From: Neorhizobium lilium
GTDB lineage: Bacteria > Pseudomonadota > Alphaproteobacteria > Rhizobiales > Rhizobiaceae
Assembly: GCF_004053875.1 (NCBI RefSeq)
Contig: NZ_SBIP01000001.1
Coordinates: 1,026,573-1,090,572, forward strand
Length of the DNA stretch: 64,000 bases
Direction of reading: 5' to 3'
The notes under the pieces were generated by a model, which worked only from the letters and a program-made list of their open reading frames with translations, was not told where the DNA came from and ran no database searches. A program made the position numbers and the translations under genes. Every line of letters begins with the position of its first letter. The first letter of the stretch is position 1. Shown here piece after piece: positions 1-9,704 of the stretch.

Positions 1-187
1 GCTGAATAACCACCGCGCTGGCGGTAAAGAGCGTATCCGCCACAACCACTACCCCTGCGGTCCTCGCTACAAATCCGGCGTCTCCGGAGCGGTGCGCCAT
101 AAGCATGAAGAACGCGATCCCAGTTCCCGTCCCTAGAAGAACGATTGCGCCGAGGACATGCAAATATTTAAGGAGAAAATAGTCCAA
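1..187 (-). CDS. DUF2269 family membrane protein, 5' end only (truncated by the window)
   Basis: The minus strand from 187 down to the window edge is one open frame of about 62 codons, reading LDYFLLKYLHVLGAIVLLG at its start and then a second hydrophobic stretch. The pattern of a short N-terminus, a helix with LKYLHVLGA, then GTGTGIAFFM and a MAHRSGD loop is that of DUF2269 predicted integral membrane proteins. I chose TTG at 187 because no ATG lies in frame nearby and family members start with a similar DY/WYLxLKxLHxL segment. The function of the family is not known to me. The rest of the gene is outside the window. The 188-424 gap shows no convincing gene. Confidence 0.6.
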   Translation of the reverse strand, partial: MDYFLLKYLHVLGAIVLLGTGTGIAFFMLMAHRSGDAGFVARTAGVVVVADTLFTASAVVIQ

Positions 188-424
188 GACAGTGTTCCAC
201 TTTCTTTGCTCACACCGAGGTAGGATGCCGGTCCGGGCGCACTGCCATGCGGTCGCGCACCGCCTCGTTCTCAGGGCGAGCGACGCGACGGAAGGTCTCG
301 GTCCAGCGTTTGCGCAGGCTGAACACAGTCGCCCCGGGAATGGTGAGGGTAAGCCAAGACGATTGTTGACGACACTTACTCTGGTGTAATTGCGCCGCGG
401 CCAGTCGATTAGCGACGATACTCA

Positions 425-2356
425 TTAGAATGTCCTGATGATCGCTTTAACCTCGGCTGTAAAACCATCAAGAGCCTTGCGCAGCTCAACTCGCTGACCC
501 TCGATTGAACCGAGCCTGTCTTCAAGCACGTTCAGCTGCTTGTCGAACCTGTTCTTCGTATCGCCATCGCCAACGGCGTGAAGATTTTCACGAACCCGCG
601 CCTGCTCCTCTGACGCCCTGTTGTAATCTTGATCCAGCGCCTGCAGCTTCAGCTGAGCATCGTTTTGGCTACTGCGGGCTTTTGCAAGTTCTTCAAGCTT
701 TGTTTTTGTTTCAGCGTCCACCGCCGCCTGCTGCCAGCTCTCCAAGGTGAAAACATCTGCATCGATCAAAGAGATCGTTTCGTCGTTCACCAACTCGAAC
801 CGTGTTTCGACAGTCTTCTGTTCACTGGCCATCAGTTTGACCTTGATGCGATAGTCGCTGGCCGTTGCTTCGTCCTGCGCGTCGGCCTTGAATGTCCATC
901 CGCTTCGCTTTGGAACTTCCACAACGACCGTGCGCTCGCCGTCCTGAGCCCCGGTAATGTTGTAAGCCGCTGTTTCGACGGTCATTGACTTGGTGTGGAT
1001 CATCCCATCGACCACTTTGAGGCTGACGATCCGCTGGTCGGATTTGATAGACGAGCTGACGTTGACCTTCTGATCTACTGCGAAGCTAACCGATTGCTTT
1101 TCACCACGCGGCAAGCCGTTGATCTGTGCGTCCCCGACATATCCAGCCGTGCCATCGTAAACGGTCATGATCCCAGGCGGCAGGCTGATCCCCGCATTGT
1201 TTTCGATCAGGGCGGCAGCGACCGGATGCTCGCTTGCCATGCCGGCCCGGTAAAGCGAGACCATCTCCGCCTTCACGCTTTGATCTATGATCGGGACTGA
1301 GATCGTATCGCCGTTCTTGATGTCATAAGTGCCCTTGAGAGCAAAAATCGAAGTCACATCATGCTCGGCAGCATTGGATTGCTCCCCGCCTGCCATTGCG
1401 AAGGGAGCCGGAGCGGGCATGCTATCTGTCATCAGCCTCGCCTTAGGCATGTTCGAAGCGTTGAATTCGCGCCTCGCGTCCATCGGCTCTGCGGTCGCGA
1501 CCGCTGGCAAGCTCGCCGCCGCAGTGTCGACCAAGACTTCGGTGCGGTCACGCATGAAATGCTGATGCAGAGCTTGTTTAAGCGTGACCGGTTTGCCAGA
1601 AGAGAGCGTCACGCCGACGCCGTTCCAGTCTTCGCCCGAAGCATTTTCGAACACGGCCCAAGCCTGTAGCCGAACCTCACCTTCCTTACCGGTGACTAGG
1701 CGATATGACGTCTTCCAGATCGGTGCCGGAACGACATAGGAGATGTCGACCTCGCGGGCAGTCGACCCGTCCAGTTTCAGGGTTACGGTTCGTGCGCCAT
1801 CGGTATTACCTTTGGCGATGACATCCATTGCTGTCCTGAGTTTGGCTTTAACGGTAGCGTCGAGGATTTCGACTTTCGTGCCTGGTACCGGGGCCATGGC
1901 AATTTCACCGGCATCTGTCATCAAGGAGAGCTGCCATGTCTTTGCAGTCTTTTCGCCCTCGCTGGCAGTCACTCCGAGGACAATGCCTTCCTTGTCACCG
2001 GCCTTGACCCGCGTTCCCTTGATGGCATCCAGCAGCTTTGGCATCGATGACAGGTCCGGCGCTTTGAACGGCAATGTTCGGAAGGTTTCTTCTACCGGAT
2101 TAGGACCGGCAAGTGACAGGTTCTTGACCCGCCCTTTGCTGTCACGGACAATCAGGCTCTTGAGGACGTCATCAATCTGATCAAGCGGGACCTGAATGGT
2201 AATTTCTGAGTCGTTGCCGACCTCGGCCGACCTGACGATTTCGGCAAGGCCGCCGGACGACAGGGTCACGGATTTCACTGGACCATTCACGGCCGCAAAG
2301 GCAGTTGTTGAAACGAGGGCGATAAAAATGGCGGTAAGAACGCGCTTGGTAATCAT
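425..2356 (-). CDS. Secreted MuiA-like DUF4139 protein
   Basis: A 643-residue protein that starts with a clear signal peptide (MITKRVLTAIFIALVSTTAFA), so it should be exported to the periplasm. The first 150 residues resemble the N-terminal part of mucoidy-inhibitor MuiA/DUF4139 proteins (VKSVTLSSGGLAEIVR, a beta-rich region). Residues of roughly 210-560 carry the DUF4139 barrel (SYVVPAPIWKTSYRL, then EDWNGVGVTLSSGKP). The last 90 residues are charged and predicted coiled coil (KLEELAKARSSQNDAQLKLQ). The ATG at 2356 is preceded by a GGGGATT-type ribosome site. It stands alone, with no operon partner in the window. The molecular function of the family is not established; an envelope role is an inference from the export signal. 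Confidence 0.75.
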   Translation of the reverse strand: MITKRVLTAIFIALVSTTAFAAVNGPVKSVTLSSGGLAEIVRSAEVGNDSEITIQVPLDQIDDVLKSLIVRDSKGRVKNLSLAGPNPVEETFRTLPFKAPDLSSMPKLLDAIKGTRVKAGDKEGIVLGVTASEGEKTAKTWQLSLMTDAGEIAMAPVPGTKVEILDATVKAKLRTAMDVIAKGNTDGARTVTLKLDGSTAREVDISYVVPAPIWKTSYRLVTGKEGEVRLQAWAVFENASGEDWNGVGVTLSSGKPVTLKQALHQHFMRDRTEVLVDTAAASLPAVATAEPMDARREFNASNMPKARLMTDSMPAPAPFAMAGGEQSNAAEHDVTSIFALKGTYDIKNGDTISVPIIDQSVKAEMVSLYRAGMASEHPVAAALIENNAGISLPPGIMTVYDGTAGYVGDAQINGLPRGEKQSVSFAVDQKVNVSSSIKSDQRIVSLKVVDGMIHTKSMTVETAAYNITGAQDGERTVVVEVPKRSGWTFKADAQDEATASDYRIKVKLMASEQKTVETRFELVNDETISLIDADVFTLESWQQAAVDAETKTKLEELAKARSSQNDAQLKLQALDQDYNRASEEQARVRENLHAVGDGDTKNRFDKQLNVLEDRLGSIEGQRVELRKALDGFTAEVKAIIRTF

Positions 2357-2867
2357 GAGAAATCCCCGGCTGGACCATGGCGAAGCGCCAGGCAGCTCGT
2401 GGCTGCCAATTGACGATCATAAGTGTAGTTTTGCGTAATTTGAGGCACCGCCGCTGAACACGCTCCTCTTAAAAGGCATTAGGCGCAGTCTGGACTCGCC
2501 ATTTTTGTTTGAGTTTGCAAAACCGGCACGACCGTTTGAGCGAACCCGCATAGTTGAAAAGCGGAGCATTCGCTGTTAATTTTCGTGGGAGTTTGATCCA
2601 TATTCCGCTTCCTCGTGATCCACTTACGCCGAATAAATTGTTGTCGGATAATTCGTTAGACCGGATTTGGTGGGCTAACGCGAAATATAAACCGGGGTTA
2701 AATCCTGCTGAAACTCAACAGGCTGGCCGCAAGGTGCACGGCGAACCTGATTTGGACGCATCACCATCATACCAATCCAAGCACTCGTATTCAGTAATTG
2801 ACCGATGTTCAATTAAAAAGTACAAAACACGAGATCGGAGGGGCAGCCGGCCAAACAGCCGCCTCGA
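2357..2867. other. Non-coding stretch upstream of the muiA-like gene
   Basis: About 500 bases without a gene I can support. The part nearest 2356 must hold the promoter of the minus-strand DUF4139 gene. It is AT-richer than its surroundings between about 2560 and 2830. A plus-strand frame from 2554 is open for 137 codons, but its composition and product do not look like a protein, so I do not call it. Confidence 0.4.
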
Positions 2868-3125
2868 TCAACTTCTTTGCCTCTCAGCCGTTGGAGGTTT
2901 GGTCACACCAATTGCCCGCATCACGCATCGGTTCGGCAAAGACCATCGCCATCCGCATACTGGCTGAGAGGACGGGATCGTCAGTTCCGCGAAGGCATGA
3001 GGGGCGTCCCCGGCATGCTGCCATATCCGCTCCGAAACCACCTTAATCAATACGTCGCCGGCCGCGTGTCCGAAGGTGTCGTGACCAGTTTCAGCTTGTC
3101 TATGTCAGCCAGCAGGATCCACTGC
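2868..3125 (-). pseudogene. Remnant of a GGDEF (diguanylate cyclase) domain
   Basis: Reading the minus strand in two frames gives LLADIDKLK and then, after a shift, GHDTFGHAAGDVLIKVVSERI. This is the substrate-binding region of a GGDEF domain, normally (F/L)xDIDxFKxxND(x)xGHxxGDxxL. The GGDEF active-site loop itself is missing: where it should follow, another frame continues with DDPVLSASMRMAMVFAEPMR, which resembles the segment after the active site. The fragment is therefore a decayed, internally deleted domain. It abuts the MarR remnant on the same strand. Moderately sure of the family, sure that it is not functional. Confidence 0.5.
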
Positions 3126-3440
3126 TCCCGTAATGAGCCCAGATGCTTCAAGGGCCGTGATAACCGACCCCATCGACTGGGATCGCATACCCTCGGACCT
3201 GGCAAGGTTGGAAGTCGTCATTGGACCTCCCCTCTCCAGCCGCAGCGGCACCGATATCTGCGTCAGATCGCCGACATCCGCTTGGTCGCGCAGTCGACGT
3301 TTGAGCTTGCTCACGACGCTGCGCGATGATGGCGGCGGGTGGTCGGCTCGATCGTTCAATGGGGAGGATCTATAGCCAGATGTGAACAATGCGACGGCGC
3401 AGACATTTAGAAAACGGCAGCTATGACACGCTAAACGCCC
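3105..3440 (-). pseudogene. Remnant of a MarR-family regulator
   Basis: In the minus-strand frame, the segment SKLKRRLRDQADVGDLTQ is followed by LERGGPMTTSNLARSEGMR and QSMGSVITALEASGLI. This matches the start helix and winged helix-turn-helix of MarR proteins, ending at GAVDP, where the wing motif DP(A/S)DGR should begin. Instead the frame stops and GGDEF-like sequence follows. There is no complete start region or C-terminal dimerisation helix. It is best read as a MarR gene interrupted by deletion or recombination next to the GGDEF fragment. Confidence 0.5.
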
Positions 3441-3527
3441 CACAGTGTAGATAGAACGACAGCATCGTTGTAATTGCCTTCGCACATACTAGATTTACGT
3501 GTATCCGCCCTCTGCAAGGATAGATTC

Positions 3528-5558
3528 GTGCTCAGTCCGTTTGAGATTATGTTGACGAACACGACACAGGGCGTTGCGCTTCTGGATGCGGACCTGCGGG
3601 TCCTCTTTGGGAACGACCGCCTGTCGGAACTGCTGCAAATCTCAAAGTTGGCAGTTGGGGTCGACGCGAAGACGATCGCAGCGCAGATACCCATTTCTGA
3701 CCAGCAAAAATTGGGGCTGACGAATTGGCTCACCGAAACGAAATCACTGCACCAGGAAATAATGATCGGCGACGGTCTCGTCTCCCTTGCCTTCATTCCT
3801 GTAGGTGACGGCGGATGGTTGATCCAGTGCGAGGATATATCGGCACTCGCCCGTCTAAGAAAAGAGCTTTCTGACCAGGGCAGCCTTTTCGATACCGCGT
3901 TAGACAACATGCCGCATGGTTTGTGCATGTTCGACGCCGATAAAAACCTGATGTTGTGCAACGCGGCCTATGCGCGCCTATACAATTTGCCGGAGCATCT
4001 GACACGACCGGGTACGCCCCTGGAGCAAATTCTCGGCCATCGGGTGACAGCGGGCAATGCGCCTGTTCATCGTGAAACCTATTTCGACGTGGTGGTCGAA
4101 GCCGCTTTGAAAGGGTCTACGGCCAACCAGAACACGTTGCTGCTGGATGACAGGGTTATTAAGATTTCACATCAGCCGATGGACAATGGCGGATATGTCG
4201 CCACCCATGAAGATGTCACCGAAGCGGTGCGCGCCGAAGAACAAATTAAATACATGGCTGGCCACGATCCACTGACCGGCTTGCCCAACCGAGCGCTGTT
4301 GCGGGAGAAGATCGACAGAGAACTCGCCGTCAGTGGAAAGACCACCGCGTTGCTATGTCTTGACTTGGACCGCTTCAAAGAGGTGAACGATACCCTGGGA
4401 CATGCCGTTGGCGATGTCCTGCTCAAAGCGGTAGCAGACAGGCTTACGGCCTGCTTGCGCAAGGGCGACAGCATCGCACGACTTGGCGGTGATGAGTTCG
4501 TCGTCTTCCAGACGGATGTCGAAAGCAGAGACCAGGCCTCAGCCTTGGCCCAGAGGATCATTGACGTCATCGACGAAGTGTTCATCATTGATGGAAAACC
4601 CGTTCGCATCGGCGTCAGCATCGGCATTGCGATAGCCCCGGACGATGGCGACGTGGCCGAGTCTCTTCTGAGACATGCCGACACTGCTTTGTATAAAGCG
4701 AAGGCAAACGGCCGCGGCACCTATTGCTTCTTCGAAACCGCAATGGATGCCAATAGACAGGAGCGACGCGAACTCGAAATTCTCCTTCAGCAGGCCGTCG
4801 AAACCCAGCAGTTTGAAATTTACTATCAGCCGCAGGTAGATACAAACAGCGAACGGGTTGTGGGCTTCGAGGCGCTCTTGCGATGGCACCACCCTGAACG
4901 TGGCATAATCTCGCCGACTGAGTTCATCCCATTGGCGGAGGAAACCGGGTTGATCGTGCCCATCGGGGAATGGGTTTTGCGTCAGGCCTGCAAAGACGCC
5001 GCAAGTTGGCCGACAGATATCAGTGTTGCCGTCAACCTTTCTCCTGTTCAGTTCAAGAGCCAAACGCTTGCCCACGCTGTTATCTCCGCGCTTAGCGATT
5101 CGGGGCTGTCGGCCTCGCGTCTTGAACTCGAGATCACCGAATCCGTCCTGTTGACCGACAATGACACCGCCCTAGCGACCTTGCACCATATCAGGAGCCT
5201 GGGTGTGCGGATCGCGATGGATGACTTCGGTACCGGATATTCGTCGCTGAGCTATCTACGGCTCTTCCCATTCGACAAGATCAAGATCGATCAGTCTTTC
5301 ATTCGCGAACTGGGAACCTCCAAGGATTGCGCGGCCATCGTGAAGGCGGTGGTCGATCTGGGCGCAAGCCTCGGTATTACCACCACCGCCGAAGGGGTCG
5401 AGACAACCGAACAACTCAGTCGCGTCAGGGAGCAGGGCTGTGGCGAAATCCAAGGCTACCTGTTCGGGAAGCCGCTGCCCCTGAGCAGTGTCAACGAACT
5501 ATTGCAGCGGCAGTTGCCGGGGCTGCCTGATATGCTCGATTCCACATTTCGCAATTAA
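3528..5558 (+). CDS. PAS-GGDEF-EAL cyclic-di-GMP turnover protein
   Basis: A soluble protein of about 676 residues with no membrane segment. Two PAS-like sensor modules come first (TNTTQGVALLDADLRVLFGN, then DNMPHGLCMFDADKNLMLCN). They are followed by a GGDEF diguanylate-cyclase domain with the intact motif GGDEF at residues 320-324 and an RKGD inhibitory site (RxxD) five residues before it. A complete EAL phosphodiesterase domain follows: EALLRW at 448, NLSP, ELEITES, DDFGTGYSS, KIDQSF, AEGVET and QGYLFGKP. Both active sites look competent, so it may make and degrade cyclic-di-GMP depending on the PAS signal. I chose GTG 3528 because AAGGA lies seven bases upstream; an in-frame ATG at 3474 lacks such a site. 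It is monocistronic. Confidence 0.88.
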   Translation: MLSPFEIMLTNTTQGVALLDADLRVLFGNDRLSELLQISKLAVGVDAKTIAAQIPISDQQKLGLTNWLTETKSLHQEIMIGDGLVSLAFIPVGDGGWLIQCEDISALARLRKELSDQGSLFDTALDNMPHGLCMFDADKNLMLCNAAYARLYNLPEHLTRPGTPLEQILGHRVTAGNAPVHRETYFDVVVEAALKGSTANQNTLLLDDRVIKISHQPMDNGGYVATHEDVTEAVRAEEQIKYMAGHDPLTGLPNRALLREKIDRELAVSGKTTALLCLDLDRFKEVNDTLGHAVGDVLLKAVADRLTACLRKGDSIARLGGDEFVVFQTDVESRDQASALAQRIIDVIDEVFIIDGKPVRIGVSIGIAIAPDDGDVAESLLRHADTALYKAKANGRGTYCFFETAMDANRQERRELEILLQQAVETQQFEIYYQPQVDTNSERVVGFEALLRWHHPERGIISPTEFIPLAEETGLIVPIGEWVLRQACKDAASWPTDISVAVNLSPVQFKSQTLAHAVISALSDSGLSASRLELEITESVLLTDNDTALATLHHIRSLGVRIAMDDFGTGYSSLSYLRLFPFDKIKIDQSFIRELGTSKDCAAIVKAVVDLGASLGITTTAEGVETTEQLSRVREQGCGEIQGYLFGKPLPLSSVNELLQRQLPGLPDMLDSTFRN

Positions 5559-6470
5559 ATACTAGGTAGAGGCCAAGGGCAAACGCTCGAACTATCGAAA
5601 TGGGCTAGTGGTGGCCTTGCTGATCTATCCGGTCCGTTGCCGGCGGGTTTTCGACAAGTTCGGCCTCACGGATGCGGGCGCGGATAACTATGTCGCTCCG
5701 ACAGAGCGGCAAGAATTTTGTCGTATCAGAGATCAATCCTCGACCCTGATACGAGCTCGTTTGATGGGGTGACGTTGCTCCATCCGCCAGCACCAACAAC
5801 GGGACAGACTTAGTTTTCCTCTTCAACTAAACCAAGGACCGGAAGCCTCGGCCGGGCCACTCAATTCGTTCGACGTCGAGCCGACTCGCAACCTCCAGAA
5901 AGACGCAAGCACACCTTCCACGGGCGCGCGGCACCCGACGTGACCTTGAGTTTTTTCGCGATCATGCCGGCCGGGCCGCGAGATCACAAGCTCGATCAAC
6001 CCGGCCGCGTGGTCGGAGCCGCCTGCGGATAGGTGGCCCAGACGCGAGTACAACGTGTACTCGGTCGAACCGGTACAGCGGCAAGCCACCATCTTCGGGA
6101 CCAGTGACCACGCAATGCCAATTCAGGATCAACGCTGGTTGAACGGGAAGCAACCGATAGACTTGAGGCCGCCGGCACCGGCGAGGAGCTCATCGATTGC
6201 AGCCTTGCGGCTAGGGACGATGCTTAGGATTTGCGCCAAGCGATCACGCGCACCGGAGATTTCATTGGTGAAGCGGGCGGACAGGTCCTTTAAGGTCGGC
6301 GATGCCGGGTCTTGGGAAAGCGCGCGGCTTAGCCAAGTCGTCGACGTCCACATGCCGGCGGCCCCGCGAGGACCGAAAGTCGCAGCATTGCTTTCGTTTT
6401 GCAGGAAGCTCGAGTAGGCCTTGTTGGCCGCACTGAACCTTTGGGTAACATATCGCCGTCAAGAGTCGCG
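5559..6470. other. Long gene-poor stretch, probably decayed
   Basis: About 900 bases without a gene I can support. Several short minus-strand frames (for example 6129-6353, ending LLAGAGGLKSIGCFPFNQR, and 5962-6092) have a protein-like composition but match no family I recognise and overlap one another in different frames, as expected for old pseudogenes. No repeats, tRNA or hairpin terminators were seen, except that the end of the EAL gene must terminate here. Confidence 0.35.
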
Positions 6471-6520
6471 GCGTGAAGAAGAAGGCCTCATCCCAGAGGA
6501 CCAGATCAGGGTATGAAGCG

Positions 6521-6866
6521 ATGAGCGTTTGCGTCATCGATACTTCTGCGATCATGGCCTATCTCAATCAGGAGAAGGGAGCGGACACAAGCGAGGACTG
6601 GCTAGACCAAGGTGCTGCGATTTCGGCTCTATGCATCCACGAAACGATGGCGAACTTGGTTCGCAAGAACATTGATCGAGAATCAGCGCTTGAGATGATT
6701 GAGGCTCTTGGACTCGATACGTTTCCCTTGGATTTTATACTGGCAGTCGAGGGCGGAGCCCTAATCGCTGTGACGCAATCGAAAGGCTTGAGCCATGGGG
6801 ACAGCAGATCGGGTATGGGCGGAGATCGCTGATGATGTTGGTGTTGAAGTGGTTTTGGTCCGGTAA
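6521..6866 (+). pseudogene. Broken PIN-domain toxin (VapC-like)
   Basis: The frame from ATG 6521 begins SVCVIDTSAIMAYLNQEKG, the first acidic strand of PIN-domain ribonucleases (VapC type). It continues with CIHETMANL, carrying the second acidic residue, and PLDFILA. After GLSHGD the frame goes out of register. The true C-terminal strand, TADRVWAEIADDVGVEVVLVR, is in another frame and ends at the TAA at 6864-6866. About ten residues of the expected GDxACLALA segment are missing, so this is a deletion with frameshift. Immediately upstream the frame RREEEGLIPEDQIRV ends in TGA six bases before the ATG and may be the tail of the matching antitoxin. VapC toxins cleave RNA; this copy should be inactive. 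Confidence 0.6.
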
Positions 6867-7010
6867 ACGATCACCGCCTATTTACGCCATTTGTCGCGAT
6901 TGCCGTTGAAGACGGATCGTTGTCCGATGTCGCCGGACACGAATTTGAAGGGCAAGTTTTGGCCAGGTCAGGAAACGGCTTTTTGGACGTCGCGCGCGGC
7001 GGGTCGCACA

Positions 7011-7840
7011 TCACATCGCCACGGATTCGCCGCTGACAAGTACCGGTGTGCCGACCGGTGTGCCGTAACGGACATGGAGCCGTGACGGACGCCCCATATC
7101 GCTGCCTTGCAGAATGGTGATCTCACCTTCGGTCAGAATGCCTGTGTCGCGCAACATCCCCGTCAGGGCTGCCGCAGCCGCAACGGTCGCCGGATCCTCG
7201 AGGACGCCGCCCGAGGCAAAGGCGTTACGCGCATGAAAAAGCCAGCCCGTCTCGCACCAGACGAACGCCACCGTCACAAATCCATGACGCCGCATAAAGT
7301 CACGGCCGGCTCCCAGATCATAGCTCATCGCGCTCAGCCGTTCGCGGCTATTCAGCGGGACGAATAGGTGCTCGGCGCCAGCGTTCATGCGTCTAGGCGG
7401 AAGGCTCGTGTCGAGGTCGTCTCTGGAATAGCCGAACAGCGCGAGGGTTTCCTCAATAATGGAATCGGGAACGGCCCCGTTGCGGGTCGGAAGCGATCGA
7501 AGCGTAGAATGCCCCCTGCCGCCCTCTTCGTCTGCTTCTACCTCAATCTCGCCCTCTGCCAGGAACAGTCGATAACGTCCGGGTCCGTTCGCTCTCGCGA
7601 GCGCGGCACCTAAGGCGATCGTCGCATGTCCGCAGAATGGAACCTCGGTCTCAGGCGAGTAATAACGGGTTTTCCAGCCGCTCCTTGCGGCGCCGCGAAT
7701 GCGGTTTCGGAAAAGCCGACCTCCGCCGCAATGCGCTGCATTTGCTCAACATCCGGGAGCACGTCGCCGATAACGACACCGGCCGGATTTCCACCTGCTC
7801 CATAATCGGTGAGCGCCGCTATCCGCTGGATCGTTGTCAT
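7011..7840 (-). pseudogene. PhzF-family isomerase gene with one frameshift
   Basis: PhzF-like proteins are diaminopimelate-epimerase-fold isomerases of about 260-290 residues. The N-terminal part starts at ATG 7840 behind a good AAGGAGA site and reads MTTIQRIAALTDYGAGGNPAG, then AAEVGFSETAF, with the family's general-base glutamate. Around 7670-7690 the reading frame changes. The other frame continues without a stop as YYSPETEVPFCGHATIALG, then ALFGYSRDDLD and NAGAEHLFVPL, to the stop at 7011. Only one shift is needed to restore a full-length protein, so it is a recent pseudogene or a sequencing error. It is divergent from the Lrp gene at 7962, which is probably its cognate regulator and is itself interrupted. 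Confidence 0.75.
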
Positions 7841-7961
7841 TGAATATCTCCTTAATTTCAAAGAATGATAGTGGTCTCAAACCGAAAAGTACCAACGTAA
7901 CAAAAGGCCAAATCACTATATTTAGATGATTTTGGAAAGCTTCAGGGCGATAATAGCTTAC

Positions 7962-8531
7962 ATGAGCAAATCAGCCCTGGATGACATCGACCGCCGGATC
8001 ATCGATCTGCTGATCTAAGATTGTCGTATGAGCTTGCGTGCTATCGGGGCCGACGTAGGTCTCACCGCACCCGCAGTGCGCGACCGCATTCTCAGACTGG
8101 AAGACATTGGGATCATCGAAGCGTTCAGTGTTCGCTTGAATGCGAGGGCGCTCGGGTTTGTGCTTGAAGCCATCCTGACCGTGGAACCGTTGCCGGGGAA
8201 ACTTCGAGCGGCAGAACACGCCTTACGCGATATACCGGAGGTTATAGATTGCGTTGTCGTTACGGGCGAGGACTGCTTTGTCGCGCGGCTCGTGCTGAAT
8301 GACGTGAGCGACCTAGACCGCCTGCTGGGGCCACTGCACGATATCGCCCGTACCAAAACAAGTATCGTGCATCGCAAACCCATACCGCCGCGCCGACCCC
8401 CCGTTCTAAGCCGCTCTTCGCCTACAAATCATAAGCGCCCAAACCCAAATCGGCCAGTTGCCCTCGTTGCGGCCGTGCTCCCACCGGTGGACGCGAAATC
8501 AATCGTTCAGACAAATCTCGAAGCCAAGTGA
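7962..8531 (+). pseudogene. Lrp/AsnC-family regulator with an in-frame stop
   Basis: From ATG 7962 the frame reads MSKSALDDIDRRIIDLLI, then TAA, then DCRMSLRAIGADVGLTAPAV without a change of frame. The normal family sequence has a glutamine or similar residue at the stop, so a CAA to TAA change is likely. The helix-turn-helix (residues about 20-45) is followed by the C-terminal RAM ligand-binding domain (DCVVVTGEDCFVARLVLND). The tail after IVHRKPIPPRR is longer than usual and looks like read-through into non-coding sequence. A restart at ATG 8028 would lack the first helix. It is divergent from the frameshifted phzF-like gene 121 bases away, the usual arrangement of an Lrp regulator and its target. 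Confidence 0.7.
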
Positions 8532-8594
8532 TGATCTCCTCTGCACAAACCTGGCTCCCGACCGTCCAACTTCGCCCAAAACACAGCTGGGACA

Positions 8595-8909
8595 ATGTCG
8601 TACGGGTCGTCAATCGCAGAGGCCATGACTGAACGGTGGAAAGGCTACGTCGCCGGGCATCGTATGGTCCGTGAGACGCTGGCCGAGCCTGAGCTGTTGG
8701 TCCGTTCTCCGCGCCGCGCGCCAGAAGATCACCTCATGAAGCTTGTCGCAGCGACTGCCATTGCCGATCCTAGCCTATCATTGCGCGACATTGCCAGCCA
8801 GCTTGATCAGATAGGAGAGCGACCGGCGCGGCGCGGACACAAAAGGCAGCCATCGTCCGTTGGTAACCTGCTGGATGAGGCGCATCGGTTCGGTCTTATC
8901 CGTCGTTGA
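8595..8909 (+). pseudogene. C-terminal fragment of a serine resolvase/recombinase
   Basis: A 104-codon frame. Its second half (LVAATAIADPSLSLRDIASQ, LDQIGERPARRGH, PSSVGNLLDEAHRFGLI) resembles the C-terminal DNA-binding part of resolvase-type recombinases, where PSLSLRxIAxxLExxGxxTPRG is followed by W.PSSVxNLL. The catalytic N-terminal domain with its active serine is absent. It is probably what remains of a mobile element that once carried a resolvase. It ends 140 bases before the convergent tetR gene. Confidence 0.5.
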
Positions 8910-9050
8910 GGGCACGGAGCTTTCAGGTGACGGCAAGACTGAAACCGGTCTGAGATTGCCGCCGGTACGAACCAGCTCCAGCAGGAAGATCGAGTATGTC
9001 CGCTCCGTTTTTCTGCTCTGTCCTCGAACAAAGGCGCACGCTCAATTCGT

Positions 9051-9680
9051 TCACGACCTGACGAGTAGGCCATGCAACACCGTTTCGGCATGCTGGGTGG
9101 CCAGCATGCCGAGCTCGGGAGCATGCTGGCTGTCCGATCCGAACACCTCCTGGAACAGCACGCCCAGCACCATCGGCCCGACGATCGATATGGCGAACAG
9201 GCCCGGGTCCCCAGCTCGCACTTCGCCCCCCGCCTGTGCCGCTGACACCAGCTCCGTCAGTCGTCCGAGGATGCGGGCGACGACCTCGTCGTGCCAGATT
9301 CGCGCCAGGTCCGGAAAGGCCCGGCTTTCCGCGAGAACCATCCGTACGATGCCAGGAACGCGCCCGTCACCCATCCGGCCGGCGGCCCGTTTCAGCAGCA
9401 TGGGCACTAGGTCGGCGATGGAGCCGTTGAATGCGGCCGAACTCTGCTCGAGCGCCTCCAGATTGGCGGTCAGCGCTTCACGCGCCGTGGCGCGGAACAG
9501 GTCTTCCTTGGTCTCGAAATAGAGATACAGCGTCCCCTTGGCGACGCCCGCGCGTTTGGCGACGTCGGTCAGCTTGGCGTTGGCGAAGCCGTGTTCAACG
9601 AACACGTCCATGGCTGCGTTGACGATCTCCGCCGGACGGGCATCTTTACGGCGGCGCCTTTTGGGTGTCGTGTCAGTCAT
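9051..9680 (-). CDS. TetR-family regulator of the adjacent FAD monooxygenase
   Basis: A 209-residue protein. After a basic N-terminus (KRRRRKDARPAEIV) it has a standard TetR helix-turn-helix: MDVFVEHGFANAKLTDVAKR, AGVAKGTLYLYFETKEDLF. The remaining 140 residues are helical and hydrophobic, as in the ligand-binding domain. It starts 24 bases after the stop of the FAD monooxygenase gene on the same strand, so the two form an operon. A perfect 7+7 palindrome in front of the monooxygenase gene (11245-11264) is the likely binding site, giving a substrate-inducible, self-limiting circuit. The inducer is unknown but is presumably an aromatic or polyketide-like monooxygenase substrate. Confidence 0.85.
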   Translation of the reverse strand: MTDTTPKRRRRKDARPAEIVNAAMDVFVEHGFANAKLTDVAKRAGVAKGTLYLYFETKEDLFRATAREALTANLEALEQSSAAFNGSIADLVPMLLKRAAGRMGDGRVPGIVRMVLAESRAFPDLARIWHDEVVARILGRLTELVSAAQAGGEVRAGDPGLFAISIVGPMVLGVLFQEVFGSDSQHAPELGMLATQHAETVLHGLLVRS

Positions 9681-9704
9681 GTGCTGTCCCCCTGACCTGG
9701 AAAC

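Noticed and set aside
2554..2967. Possible 137-residue plus-strand protein before the GGDEF relic
   Set aside because: No ribosome site, no family match, low-complexity charged product, and it runs over the relic on the other strand.
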